A stretch of DNA of 64,000 bases, from assembly GCF_007830495.1 (NCBI RefSeq), contig NZ_VLKW01000012.1, forward strand, positions 1-64,000, in the 5' to 3' direction. Within the stretch, counting starts at the first letter, position 1. Each line of letters begins with the position of its first letter. The notes below the pieces were generated by a model. It was not told where the DNA came from, ran no database searches, and saw only the letters and a list, made by a program, of their open reading frames with translations. Source of the DNA: Pseudoduganella flava. GTDB lineage: Bacteria > Pseudomonadota > Gammaproteobacteria > Burkholderiales > Burkholderiaceae_D. This document shows, piece by piece, positions 16,879-25,588 of this stretch. Both the position numbers and the translations under genes were made by a program.

Positions 16879-18420
16879 ATGCCCGACTGGTCCGCCGGCT
16901 ACGTTGCCGACATTGGCTATACCTACGGCACCTATGCCGAACTGAATCCGCACCGCGCCCGCCTGGCCTTCGCGCTGGCCGGGCTGACACCACCGAACGT
17001 GGTCAATGCCTGTGAGCTGGGCTTTGGCCAGGGCATGAGCGTGAACATGCATGCCGCCGCGTCGGACGTGGCGTGGTACGGTACCGACTTCAATCCGTCG
17101 CAGGCCGGGTTCGCGCAGGAACTGGCAGCTGCGAGCGGTGCCGGTGCTCGCCTGTACGACCAGTCGTTCGCCGAATTCTGCGCACGCGACGACCTGCCCG
17201 ACTTCGACTTCATCGGCCTGCACGGCATCTTCAGCTGGATCTCCGACGAGAACCGGCAAGTGATCGTCGATTTCATCGGCCGCAAGCTGAAGGTGGGCGG
17301 TGTGCTCTACATCAGCTACAACGCGCAGGCGGGCTGGGCAGCGATGGCGCCGTTACGCGACCTGATGAGCGAGCATGCGAACGTAATGGGTATGCCTGGC
17401 AGCGGCTCGGTCGCGCGCGTCGAGCAGAGCATCGCGTTTGTCGAACGATTGTTCGCCACCAATCCACTGTTCACGAAGGTCAACCCGGCCGCCGCTGCGC
17501 GCTTCGACAAGGCGAAAGACATGAGCCGCGCCTACCTGGCACACGAGTACTTCAATCGTGACTGGGTGCCGTTCGCGTTCTCTCGCATCGCGAAGTGGCT
17601 CGAGCCGGCCAAGCTCAGCTATGCGTGCTCGGCGCACTACCTGGACCATATCGACCAGATCAACCTGACGCCGGACCAGATCAAGCTGCTCGGTGAGATC
17701 AGCGATCCCGTGTTCGCGCAAACCGTGCGCGACTTCATGGTCAACCAGACCTTCCGGCGTGATTACTGGGTGCGCGGTCCGCGCCAGCTGGGCACCATCG
17801 CGCGCGAGGAACTGCTGGCGCAGACGCGCGTCACCCTGGTGACGGAGCGGAGCAAAGTGACGATGAAGACCTCCGGCTCGCTTGGCGAAGTCACGCTGCA
17901 GCCGCAAATCTACGACCCGATATGCGACCTGCTTGCTGACGGCCAGCCGCGCACGATCTCCGAGGTCGCCGCCGGGGTGGCAAAATCGCACAAGATTTCG
18001 GCGCCGCAGGTCGTGCAGGCAATGACCGTCCTCATCGGCACGGGCCAGGTCGCGGCGTTGCAAAGCGAAGAGGTTGTCGCCCGTGCGGCGCCTCGTGCCC
18101 AACGGCTGAACCTGCACTTGGCCGAGCTCGCAAAGTCCAACCTTGAGCTCTCCTATGTCGCCGCCCCGGCGGTGGGCGGCGCGTTCGCGGTGGACCGTCT
18201 GCACTTGCTGTTCCTGCTGGCGCGCGCGCAGGGTGCTACCGGTCCCGAACAATGGGCCACGATGGCTCACGGAATCCTGATCCGCCAGGGCCACCGCCTG
18301 CTGATTGAAGGCAAGCCGGTCGAATCGGACGCGCAGCAGTTGCATGAGCTGGTGAACCGTGCCGTCCGCTTCCGCGAACACATGCTGCCGATGCTTATCC
18401 GGATGGGTGCGATCACCTGA
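16879..18420 (+). CDS. Class I SAM-dependent methyltransferase with regulatory domain
   Basis: A 513-residue protein. Residues ~25-150 form a Rossmann methyltransferase domain with the SAM-binding motif ACELGFGQGMSVN, acidic strand VAWYGTDFNPSQA and the post-I segment FIGLHGIFSWIS. After it comes a long region matching my memory of the methyltransferase regulatory domain (Pfam MethyTransf_Reg), followed by a winged-helix-like C-terminal part (about 345-440). No substrate can be assigned. It lies 19 bp behind the short asparaginase gene. Confidence 0.87.
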   Translation: MPDWSAGYVADIGYTYGTYAELNPHRARLAFALAGLTPPNVVNACELGFGQGMSVNMHAAASDVAWYGTDFNPSQAGFAQELAAASGAGARLYDQSFAEFCARDDLPDFDFIGLHGIFSWISDENRQVIVDFIGRKLKVGGVLYISYNAQAGWAAMAPLRDLMSEHANVMGMPGSGSVARVEQSIAFVERLFATNPLFTKVNPAAAARFDKAKDMSRAYLAHEYFNRDWVPFAFSRIAKWLEPAKLSYACSAHYLDHIDQINLTPDQIKLLGEISDPVFAQTVRDFMVNQTFRRDYWVRGPRQLGTIAREELLAQTRVTLVTERSKVTMKTSGSLGEVTLQPQIYDPICDLLADGQPRTISEVAAGVAKSHKISAPQVVQAMTVLIGTGQVAALQSEEVVARAAPRAQRLNLHLAELAKSNLELSYVAAPAVGGAFAVDRLHLLFLLARAQGATGPEQWATMAHGILIRQGHRLLIEGKPVESDAQQLHELVNRAVRFREHMLPMLIRMGAIT

Positions 18421-18428
18421 GCTGGAAC

Positions 18429-18450
18429 GGGCCGCCAACGATGGCGGCCC
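18429..18450. terminator. Hairpin between convergent methyltransferase and rdgC genes
   Basis: GGGCCGCC pairs perfectly with GGCGGCCC across a 6-base loop, in the 35-bp gap between two convergent stop codons. There is no T run on either side, so termination efficiency is uncertain. Confidence 0.6.
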
Positions 18451-18455
18451 TGCGA

Positions 18456-19352
18456 TCAGGCGGTAGCTTCGCCGCCCAGCGCCTCGACGATGTCCTTCAG
18501 CAGCTGCGACAGTTCACCCGTCATCAGCATGAAGTCGCCGTCGAAGCGTTCGTCGTCGTTGCGGGTGACGGCATCGTTCTCCTTCAGCACGTCGAGCGGC
18601 TTGATGCCCTTGATCGCCAGCGCTTCGGTCAGCACGAACGAGATCTTGCTTTCCCACGTCATCGCCAGGCGGGTGCACTGCTTGCCGGCGGCGATGTGGC
18701 GGCGTACCTCTTCCGGCTCCAGCGTGTGGCGAACGTAACGTACTGCCGCCTTGCTTTCGCCGGTGGCGCGCAGTTCCGTATCCATGTCGACGGTGAAGCC
18801 GGCCGGCGCTTCGTCTTCCTGCAGCCACGCCGTCATCACGCCCACCGGCGAGCGCTGCACGCGCAGGCTTTCCAACGGCATGCGGTCGACGGCTTTCAAG
18901 AGCAGCTTGATCACATCATCCGCCTTGGCCGGGCTGGCGGCGTCGACGACGAGCCAACCGTTCACCGGGTCGATCCACGTCCACACATTGCCTCGGATCG
19001 TGAAGGCGCGCGGCAGCAGTTCGTCGTGCACGCGCTCCTTCAATTCCTTCATTGCTTTCTTACCAGGCGGGAAACCTTGCTGTTCTTCCATCTCCAGCGC
19101 GCGCGCCTTGGCGACCTGGTTGACGACGGTCGACGGCAGCAGTTTCTTTTCCGTGCCCAGCAACAGCAGCATCTGCTTGTTCACGACGTGCACGAGCGAG
19201 CCGTTGCCGCGCGGCGAGTCCCAACCCTGCCGCATCAGCTCATTGCTGCTGGCGGGAGTGAACGCGAAAGGACGGAGGGCTTCTTCGAGTTTTTCGGGGG
19301 CGAATGCCCAGGGGGCAGGCAGGCGATAGATCTGGAGATTCTTGAACCACAT
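18456..19352 (-). CDS. rdgC: Recombination-associated protein RdgC
   Basis: A 298-residue RdgC, a ring-shaped non-specific DNA-binding protein that limits RecA loading and replication-fork recombination. It begins MWFKNLQIYRLPAPWAF, the conserved N terminus, and includes the SPRGNGSLVH and QRSPVGVMTAWL regions. E. coli RdgC has 303 residues. I choose the ATG at 19352 over an upstream in-frame start at 19391, because homology begins there. No LexA box is visible close upstream. Confidence 0.96.
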   Translation of the reverse strand: MWFKNLQIYRLPAPWAFAPEKLEEALRPFAFTPASSNELMRQGWDSPRGNGSLVHVVNKQMLLLLGTEKKLLPSTVVNQVAKARALEMEEQQGFPPGKKAMKELKERVHDELLPRAFTIRGNVWTWIDPVNGWLVVDAASPAKADDVIKLLLKAVDRMPLESLRVQRSPVGVMTAWLQEDEAPAGFTVDMDTELRATGESKAAVRYVRHTLEPEEVRRHIAAGKQCTRLAMTWESKISFVLTEALAIKGIKPLDVLKENDAVTRNDDERFDGDFMLMTGELSQLLKDIVEALGGEATA

Positions 19353-19573
19353 ACGAAAACACCTTGTTCGGCTCGTTGCAAAGCTCGACATTCTACATCG
19401 GGCTCAGCAGCGAAACCACCAGGAAACATCGCTTTCGGGTGTTGCAAATGCGCATCTATAGGGCCGCAGGCACGCGCAGAGGGAGCCGCCGACAAGCGGA
19501 ACGGTCGCGCTGGCGATGCAACACCGGCGCAACGCCAGCGCGCGGCTCTCCGAACGCTACCCTTCCGCCCGGT

Positions 19574-20158
19574 TCAGGCGTCGCCAAGCGTTTCCTGACA
19601 GACCGGCTGCCGGCTGCGCCGCCGCTTGCGCAACGTCCCAAGCAAGCCCAAGCCCAGCAGAGACATCGCGATCATCGACGGCTCGGGAACCGTGGGCACC
19701 AGAAAATACGATGTACCCAACGTCGGCATCCAATTCATGATGACGCCGTGCTCCTCGGCCAAATAGCCTTCGTTCATGAACGCCTGCGCCGGATCCAACG
19801 TTTGGTAGTCGATAACGGCGCTGAACTCATAGCTGTAGTGATATTCCCAAACATGCAGTTTTATAACGTCGCCAGGCTGATAGGCGAAGTACGAGATGCC
19901 GCAACCAGCCTGGGGCGTTGGAGTGGGACAACTGTAGTAGTCACGACCGTTGACGACAAGCGATGTCAGTTCATCCTGGCTGATCTGTTGATCCGCGTTT
20001 CGGTCGTCGCCGGCGAAGGTTCCGCCAAGCGTCTGATCGGGTGACCAATAGTTGCTGTTCGCATCCCAGAATCCCCTGAATTCGAAATTGAAGTGCTGCA
20101 TGTCCGCTCTGCAGGAGGCTGCAAGCAGAAGTGTGATGGCGAACAATATGGTTCTCAT
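19574..20158 (-). CDS. PEP-CTERM sorting-domain protein
   Basis: A 194-residue exported protein. The signal peptide is MRTILFAITLLLAASCRA, and the C terminus is a textbook PEP-CTERM signal: VPEPS, a hydrophobic helix (MIAMSLLGLGLLGTL) and the basic RKRRRSR. Such proteins are processed by an exosortase and are linked to exopolysaccharide-producing bacteria; the exosortase is not in this window. The middle (DDRNADQQISQDELTSL) resembles an EF-hand-like calcium loop; the rest is unrecognised. The start is the ATG at 20158, after CTGGAGGGAAG. Confidence 0.88.
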   Translation of the reverse strand: MRTILFAITLLLAASCRADMQHFNFEFRGFWDANSNYWSPDQTLGGTFAGDDRNADQQISQDELTSLVVNGRDYYSCPTPTPQAGCGISYFAYQPGDVIKLHVWEYHYSYEFSAVIDYQTLDPAQAFMNEGYLAEEHGVIMNWMPTLGTSYFLVPTVPEPSMIAMSLLGLGLLGTLRKRRRSRQPVCQETLGDA

Positions 20159-20314
20159 TGGCTTCCCTCCAGGTTGGACAATCACGCCTTGCTGGGAGCA
20201 GTCTAGGAGCCGGTATTGCGCTTTTAAAGCATGCGCATTCGCCGTTTTTAATCGCGATCAAATTCGGGCCAACCGCAGGTGCGGCATGCCATCGACGCAT
20301 CGGCGCTGGTGCGC

Positions 20315-21475
20315 TCAGCTTTCCTCGAACAGATCGCGCTGGACAGGCACGACACGCGCGCCTGCCTCCTCGATCGGCACCAGTGCGCTGACGCGCACAC
20401 CGAGCAGCCTCATCCGCTGCTCCAGCGGTACCCGGCGCAGGCATTCGCCGGCGGCGCGGCGAATCGCGGCGGCGTCGCAGATCGGCGCCGGCAACGTGAC
20501 GTCGCGCGTCACCGTGCGGAAGTCGGCATAGCGCAGCTTGAGGCCCACGGTGCGGCCGGCATAGCGCTTGCGCTCCAGGTCGTCCGCCAGCCGCGTGCAC
20601 AGCCGGGTGAAGATTTCCGACAGCGCCTCGCGGTCGTGCTTCGCGTGCAGGTCGCGCTCGAACGTCGTCTCGCGGCTGATGCCCTTCGGCTCGTGGGTGG
20701 TGACGACGGCCCGTTCGTCATGGCCATGCGACACACGACGCAGCCATTCGGCGTAGTTCAAGCCGAAGTGTTCCTGCAGCAGCTTCGGGTCCGCCAGGGC
20801 GACCTGCCCCACCGTCTCGATGCCGAGCGCCGCGAGCTTGGCGGCCGCCTTCGGGCCGATGCCGTTGATCTTCTTGGCCGCCAATGGCCAGATGCGCACG
20901 GGCACGTCGTCGTACGAGACGATCGTCAGGCCATCCGGCTTCTCCAGGTCCGAGCAGATCTTCGCCAGCAGCTTGTTCGGTGCGATGCCGATCGAGCAGG
21001 TCAGCCCGGTCGCCTCCTTGACGGCCGCCTTGAGCTTCATGCCGAGCGTGCGGGTGTCGTCCGGATGGTCGGTGAGGTCGAGATAGATCTCGTCGACGCC
21101 GCGGTCTTCGACGTGCGGCACGATCGTCGCCACGGCCGCCTTGAACAGGCGCGAATAGCGGCGGTAGGAATCGAAATCCGTCGGCAGCAGGAACGCATCC
21201 GGCGCCAGCGCGGCCGCCTTCATCATGCCCATCGCGGAAAACACGCCGAACGCGCGGGCTTCATAGGTGGACGTCGTGACGACGCCGCGGCCCACATAGT
21301 CGCGCAAGCGAGAGAACTTCCGCGTGCCGTCCGCCAGCGTGACGGGCTGGTGCCGCGAGCCGCCACCGACGACGACCGGGTGGCCGCGCAGTTCCGGATA
21401 GCGCAACAGTTCCACCGATGCAAAGAACGCATCCATGTCGAGGTGGGCTATGCGGCGCGGCGGGGCGGTGGTCAT
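20315..21475 (-). CDS. dinB: DNA polymerase IV (Y family)
   Basis: A 386-residue translesion polymerase. The catalytic motifs HLDMDAFFASVEL and DRGVDEIYLDLT supply the acidic metal ligands; CSIGIAPNKLLAKICSDLEKPDGL and the helix-hairpin-helix NGIGPKAAAKLAALGI follow. The protein ends VVPVQRDLFEES, where QRDLF is a beta-clamp-binding motif. Compared with E. coli Pol IV it carries a short insertion between VVVGG and the KFSRLRDY/VVTTSTYEAR segment. A near-perfect LexA box lies 10 bp before its start codon, so it should be SOS-inducible. Confidence 0.97.
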   Translation of the reverse strand: MTTAPPRRIAHLDMDAFFASVELLRYPELRGHPVVVGGGSRHQPVTLADGTRKFSRLRDYVGRGVVTTSTYEARAFGVFSAMGMMKAAALAPDAFLLPTDFDSYRRYSRLFKAAVATIVPHVEDRGVDEIYLDLTDHPDDTRTLGMKLKAAVKEATGLTCSIGIAPNKLLAKICSDLEKPDGLTIVSYDDVPVRIWPLAAKKINGIGPKAAAKLAALGIETVGQVALADPKLLQEHFGLNYAEWLRRVSHGHDERAVVTTHEPKGISRETTFERDLHAKHDREALSEIFTRLCTRLADDLERKRYAGRTVGLKLRYADFRTVTRDVTLPAPICDAAAIRRAAGECLRRVPLEQRMRLLGVRVSALVPIEEAGARVVPVQRDLFEES

Positions 21476-21485
21476 GTCGATCGTT

Positions 21486-21517
21486 GTTGAATACTGTAAT
21501 TATATCCAGTATTCAAC
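21486..21517 (-). promoter_or_regulatory. LexA (SOS) box of dinB
   Basis: GTTGAATACTG and CAGTATTCAAC form a perfect 11-bp inverted repeat around an A/T-rich 10-base centre. The CTG-N10-CAG core is at 21494-21509, 18 bp upstream of the dinB start codon, so bound LexA would cover the promoter or start site. Confidence 0.9.
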
Positions 21518-21566
21518 AGCGCTTGCCAGTCACGTCGCGATGGCATGCATACGCCGCTCACACGAG

Positions 21567-21599
21567 CTTCGTACGCACTTCGTACGGACTTCGTATTTA
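21567..21599. promoter_or_regulatory. Three 11-bp direct repeats upstream of the porin gene
   Basis: CTTCGTA occurs at 21567, 21578 and 21589, each followed by four bases (CGCA, CGGA, TTTA). Exact 11-bp spacing puts each copy on the same DNA face. OmpR/PhoB-type response regulators typically bind 7-bp repeats with 4-bp spacers. The porin start is 78 bp downstream; dinB lies divergently on the other side. Confidence 0.55.
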
Positions 21600-21676
21600 C
21601 GCAACAGTGACCGCGCGCCGAATCGTGCGCACGGGGAAGGCGCGTACCATTTGGCGTTTCGACACGGCTTGCGAAC

Positions 21677-22768
21677 ATGACTCCATCCCTGCGCCCTTAT
21701 TGCTGTGCTGCCCTCCTCGCCTGCGCATTGCCTGCGCTGGCACAGTCCTCGATCACAGTGATGGGCGGTGTCGATGCGTTCGTCGGCTCGATGAAGAACA
21801 GCGGCGATCCTGATCGCACGACGGTACTGGGCAGCGGCGGCATGACGACGTCGTGGTTCGGCTTTCGCGGCAGGGAGGAACTGGGCGACGGCCTGTACGC
21901 GGAGTTCTACCTGACGGGCTTCTTCCAGGTCGACACGGGCACGTCGGGCCGCTTCGCCGGCGACAATCTGTTCTCGCGCGACGCCAACGTGGCGCTCGTC
22001 GGCCGCCTGGGCCGGCTGCAGCTGGGCCGCGCCTCCGCTCCCAGCTTCCTGCCCAACATCCTGTTCAACCCGTTCGGCGATTCGTTCACGTTCTCGCCGC
22101 TGGTATTGCACTCGTACGTACCCACCGGCCCGTTCGGCGCCCGCACGTGGGCGTCGACGGATGCCGGCGACAGCGGCTGGAGCAACCAGATCGTGTACAC
22201 GACGCCGTCGTTCGGCGGCCTGCGCGCGGGGCTGCACTACCAGGCCGGCGAACAGGCGGGCAATACGAACCGCAACAACGTCGCGATCAGCGCCATGTAC
22301 GACAAGGGTCCGCTGGCGCTGACGGCGTTCGCGCACCGGGTCCGCGTCAGCAATCCGAATGGGGGCCAGGCGATCGTCGACCCGACGAGGAGCCCCGTCA
22401 ACTATGCCGCGCTGGACGAGCAGCGCGCGTGGTTCGTCGGCGCCACATACGATCTGAAGCGCATCAAGCTGTATGGCACGTGGCAGCGCACCGTCAACGA
22501 CGCGGCCGGCACGGAAGCACTGCGCGACCTCACGGTCAGTGTCGGCTTCACGCTGCCGGCGGGGCCGGGCGCCGTACTGTTCGACGTTGCCGATACGCGC
22601 CGCAGCGGCAGCCTGTTCGGCGCGCAGCGCACGCGGCGCACGGGTTCGCTGGGTTACGACTACCGCATGTCGAAGCGCACCGACCTGTATGCCGTCGCAA
22701 TGCGCGACCGCATCACGACGCTGCCTTCGGCGATGAGCTATGGCATCGGCATGCGCCATGCATTCTGA
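21677..22768 (+). CDS. Outer-membrane porin (general Gram-negative type)
   Basis: A 363-residue precursor: signal peptide MTPSLRPYCCAALLACALPALAQ, then the typical start SSITVMGGVDAFVG, and a C-terminal Phe preceded by alternating residues (YGIGMRHAF), the signature recognised by the Bam complex. Features of the betaproteobacterial porin family include the SWFGFRGREELGDGLYAEF and NVALVGRLGRLQLGR segments. It should form a trimeric 16-strand barrel for small solutes. Three 11-bp direct repeats lie upstream. A chemoreceptor gene starts 32 bp after its stop and may be co-transcribed. Confidence 0.93.
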   Translation: MTPSLRPYCCAALLACALPALAQSSITVMGGVDAFVGSMKNSGDPDRTTVLGSGGMTTSWFGFRGREELGDGLYAEFYLTGFFQVDTGTSGRFAGDNLFSRDANVALVGRLGRLQLGRASAPSFLPNILFNPFGDSFTFSPLVLHSYVPTGPFGARTWASTDAGDSGWSNQIVYTTPSFGGLRAGLHYQAGEQAGNTNRNNVAISAMYDKGPLALTAFAHRVRVSNPNGGQAIVDPTRSPVNYAALDEQRAWFVGATYDLKRIKLYGTWQRTVNDAAGTEALRDLTVSVGFTLPAGPGAVLFDVADTRRSGSLFGAQRTRRTGSLGYDYRMSKRTDLYAVAMRDRITTLPSAMSYGIGMRHAF

Positions 22769-22800
22769 CGACTACGATCGACCTGACCAGGGAGTATGAC

Positions 22801-24522
22801 GTGAGCCTATCCAACCTGCGTATCGGTGCCCGCCTCGCCCTCGGCTTCGCGCTCACCATCGTGATCATGCTGGCGATGTCGCTCGTCGGCATCAGCCGCG
22901 TGCAGGAAGTGGCCGGCCATACCGACAAGATCGTCAACGACCGCTATCGAAAGGTCGCACTGATCAACGACATGCGCAGCCAGGTCAATCGCGGCGCACA
23001 GGCCATGCGCAATGCGATGCTGACGCCAGACGCGGCACAGACGCAGGAGTTCCTGCGGCAGCTGGCACTGGCCGACGAAGCGGGCGGCACGGCCGCGGCG
23101 GAACTGGGCAAGATCATCGTGGTCCCGGCGATCCGCACGATCTACGACGAACAGAATACTGCGTACGTTACCTATCGCGATCGGCGCGAAAAAACGATCG
23201 CGCAATATCGCAGCGGCGACCGCGAAGGTGCCGTGCAGGCGCTGTTTGCGGAGGTGATTCCCGCCCAGACGGTTTACTTCGGCAAGCTGGACCAGTTGTT
23301 GAAAGCACAGCGCGAGCTGATGGCCAGCGACACGAAGGCGGCGGCGGATGCGGCGCGCTCGGCGACGACGCTGATGATCATGCTCCTCGTGCTGGCCACG
23401 CTGGTTTCCGCAGGCTGCGGCTACCTGATCACGCGTTCCGTCACGGCGCCGATCGGGGATGCCGTGCGGGTGGCGGAAACGGTGGCGTCGGGCGACCTCA
23501 CCGCGCCGATCACGGTCGACCGCAAGGACGAGATGGGCCGGCTGCTGGCGGCATTGCGTGACATGACGGCCGCGCTGACGGTGACCGTGCGCACGGTGCG
23601 CGACAGCACGGACACGATCAACACGGCCGCCGCCGAAATCGCCGCCGGCAATATGGACCTGTCGAACCGCACCGAGCAGCAGGCCGCGAGCCTCGAGGAA
23701 ACGGCATCGTCGATGGAAGAGCTGACGTCCACCGTGCAGCAGAATGCCGAAAACGCGCGGCAGGCCAACCAGCTCGTCGTGTCGGCGGCCGACCATGCGA
23801 ACGAAGGCGGGCAGGTCGTCAGCCAGGTTGTCGAGACGATGGGCTCCATCAAGGAAAGCTCCGGCAAGATCGTCGACATCATCGGCGTCATCGACAGCAT
23901 CGCATTCCAGACCAATATCCTCGCACTGAACGCGGCGGTGGAAGCGGCGCGCGCGGGCGAGCAGGGCCGCGGTTTCGCCGTGGTGGCATCGGAAGTGCGC
24001 AACCTGGCCCAGCGCTCGGCCAGCGCGGCCAGGGAAATCAAGGAGCTGATCAACGACTCCGTCGAGAAGGTCGATGCGGGCAGCCGGCTCGTCGACCAGG
24101 CCGGCACGACGATGGAGCGTATCGTCTCGTCCGTGCAGCGCGTCGCCGGCATCATGAGCGAGATCGCGTCGGCCAGCACCGAACAAAGCTCCGGCATTGC
24201 GCAGGTCAACACGACGATCACGTCGATGGACGCGACCACGCAGCAGAACGCGGCGCTGGTCGAGGAGGCCGCGGCGGCGGCAACGAGCATGCGCGAACAG
24301 GCGCAGCGCCTGGCCGAGGCGATTGCCGCGTTCCGCATCGACGAGCGGGCCGCCACGCCAGCCTACGCGGTGCGCCCAGCGCCGGTCGCCCCCGCGCCGG
24401 CCGCGCAGCCTGCCCAGCCGCGCATTGCCGCTCCGCGGGCGGCACCCCGTGTGACCGCGGCGAAACCGAAGCCGGGGCCCGCCACGAAGGCGCCCAGCGG
24501 CGACGAGTGGGAGGAGTTCTAG
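22801..24522 (+). CDS. Methyl-accepting chemotaxis protein
   Basis: A 573-residue chemoreceptor starting at GTG 22801, with GGGAG upstream. Order: transmembrane helix 1 (about 12-32), a periplasmic four-helix-bundle ligand domain (~33-190), transmembrane helix 2 (TTLMIMLLVLATLVSAGCGYL), HAMP, and a long signalling coiled coil. The hairpin tip is intact (IGVIDSIAFQTNILALNAAVEAARAGEQGRGFAVVASEVRNLAQRSA in pieces). A Pro/Ala-rich tail ends in DEWEEF, resembling the NWETF pentapeptide by which CheR and CheB dock. The ligand is unknown. The nearby porin may be functionally linked, but that is conjecture. Confidence 0.95.
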   Translation: MSLSNLRIGARLALGFALTIVIMLAMSLVGISRVQEVAGHTDKIVNDRYRKVALINDMRSQVNRGAQAMRNAMLTPDAAQTQEFLRQLALADEAGGTAAAELGKIIVVPAIRTIYDEQNTAYVTYRDRREKTIAQYRSGDREGAVQALFAEVIPAQTVYFGKLDQLLKAQRELMASDTKAAADAARSATTLMIMLLVLATLVSAGCGYLITRSVTAPIGDAVRVAETVASGDLTAPITVDRKDEMGRLLAALRDMTAALTVTVRTVRDSTDTINTAAAEIAAGNMDLSNRTEQQAASLEETASSMEELTSTVQQNAENARQANQLVVSAADHANEGGQVVSQVVETMGSIKESSGKIVDIIGVIDSIAFQTNILALNAAVEAARAGEQGRGFAVVASEVRNLAQRSASAAREIKELINDSVEKVDAGSRLVDQAGTTMERIVSSVQRVAGIMSEIASASTEQSSGIAQVNTTITSMDATTQQNAALVEEAAAAATSMREQAQRLAEAIAAFRIDERAATPAYAVRPAPVAPAPAAQPAQPRIAAPRAAPRVTAAKPKPGPATKAPSGDEWEEF

Positions 24523-25346
24523 GTCTGGCCCTGCGCCGCGAACCAGGCGGCCGTGGCGTCATCCGCCGGAAAGAACGATTCCAGGCGCAGCTCGTGCAGC
24601 GTCACATCATGCGGCGTGCCAAGCGTCGTAATCGTCGTGAACAGGTTCAGCTCGACGCCATCCTTCGCCAGGGTCACCGGCAGGAACGGCAGCGCGCGCC
24701 GCTCCAGGTTCGGCACGGCCAGGCTCCCATCGGTGCCGGCAAGTGTGGCAAGTTCGGCCAGCAATGCCTCGGCCTCGCTGCCGGGGCCGTCGCTCATCGC
24801 CTCGCGGGCGATCCATTGCAGCTGGTCCGCGCAGACATCCTGCCAGTTGACGATGCACGGGCGCAGGCCCCGCGGGTCGAGCGTGGTGCGGATCACGTTC
24901 ACGCTGCCGTCACGCGGCAGCGGCGCATGGGTCGGCATGCCGAGAAAGAAGCGCAGCATCGCGATGGCCGGCTCGTTCGCCATCACGAGGTTCCACAGCC
25001 GGTCGACGACGAGGGCCGGATACGGCGCCGCCTGCGCCAGCATGAACTCGAGCGCGCGGCGCACGGCCTGCATTTCGGGGTCGGACAGGCTGCGCTCCTG
25101 GTAGGCCGGCGCGAAGCCCGCCGCCAGCAGCATCGCGTTGCGCTGCCGGAGCGGCACGTCCAACACGATGCCCAGCTTCAGGATCAGCTCCCGGCTCGGC
25201 TGAGCGCGGCCGCTTTCAAGGAAGCTGATGTGCCGCTGCGAGACGTCCGCATCGACGGACAACTTCAACTGGCTGTAGCCGCGCTTGTTGCGCCAGTAGC
25301 GCAGCGCGTGGGCGAAGTCGCTGAAGTACGTGTCCGGTGCGTTCAT
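24519..25346 (-). CDS. XRE-family regulator with MmyB-like ligand domain
   Basis: A 275-residue protein with an N-terminal Cro/C1-type helix-turn-helix (about 10-65: ALRYWRNKRGYSQLKLSVDA, then VSQRHISFLESGRAQPSREL). The rest matches the MmyB-like PAS-type ligand-binding domain (LVVDRLWNLVMANEPAIAML, LRLESFFPADDAT). Characterised members are few; fatty-acid binding is reported for MmyB. The start is the ATG at 25346, preceded by AGGAG; in-frame codons further upstream run into repeat element B. Its stop codon overlaps that of the convergent chemoreceptor gene by four bases (CTAG). The target is unknown. Confidence 0.9.
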   Translation of the reverse strand: MNAPDTYFSDFAHALRYWRNKRGYSQLKLSVDADVSQRHISFLESGRAQPSRELILKLGIVLDVPLRQRNAMLLAAGFAPAYQERSLSDPEMQAVRRALEFMLAQAAPYPALVVDRLWNLVMANEPAIAMLRFFLGMPTHAPLPRDGSVNVIRTTLDPRGLRPCIVNWQDVCADQLQWIAREAMSDGPGSEAEALLAELATLAGTDGSLAVPNLERRALPFLPVTLAKDGVELNLFTTITTLGTPHDVTLHELRLESFFPADDATAAWFAAQGQT

Positions 25347-25395
25347 GCTGGTCTCCTGTGCCGTTGACGAATTCACTGCGAGCGGTACGACTGCC

Positions 25396-25519
25396 GAGCC
25401 CGTGTCCACCATGGGGTCAACCCTGAAATCGGACACGAACGCGGCCGTTGCGGTTGCCCGGACCACGCTCTACTGCCGGGGCCGTGTCCGAAAGCGGGGT
25501 TGACCCTCCGGTGGACACA
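25396..25519. repeat. Dispersed GTGTCC/GGGGTCAACCCC element, copy B
   Basis: Same design as 15236-15351. GAGCC leads into CGTGTCC (25401) that pairs with GGACACG (25431) around GGGGTCAACCC. A second hairpin in opposite internal order (CCGTGTCCGAAA ... GGGGTTGACCC ... GGTGGACAC) ends at 25519. ACTGCGAG precedes one hairpin in each copy. It lies between the XRE and MFS genes. Confidence 0.8.
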
Positions 25520-25588
25520 GGCTGAGCTATTGCAGGCAGCTGCTGTCGTGCTGACCGATATTCTGCCTGCGCCGGCGGCGTGCGCCGA

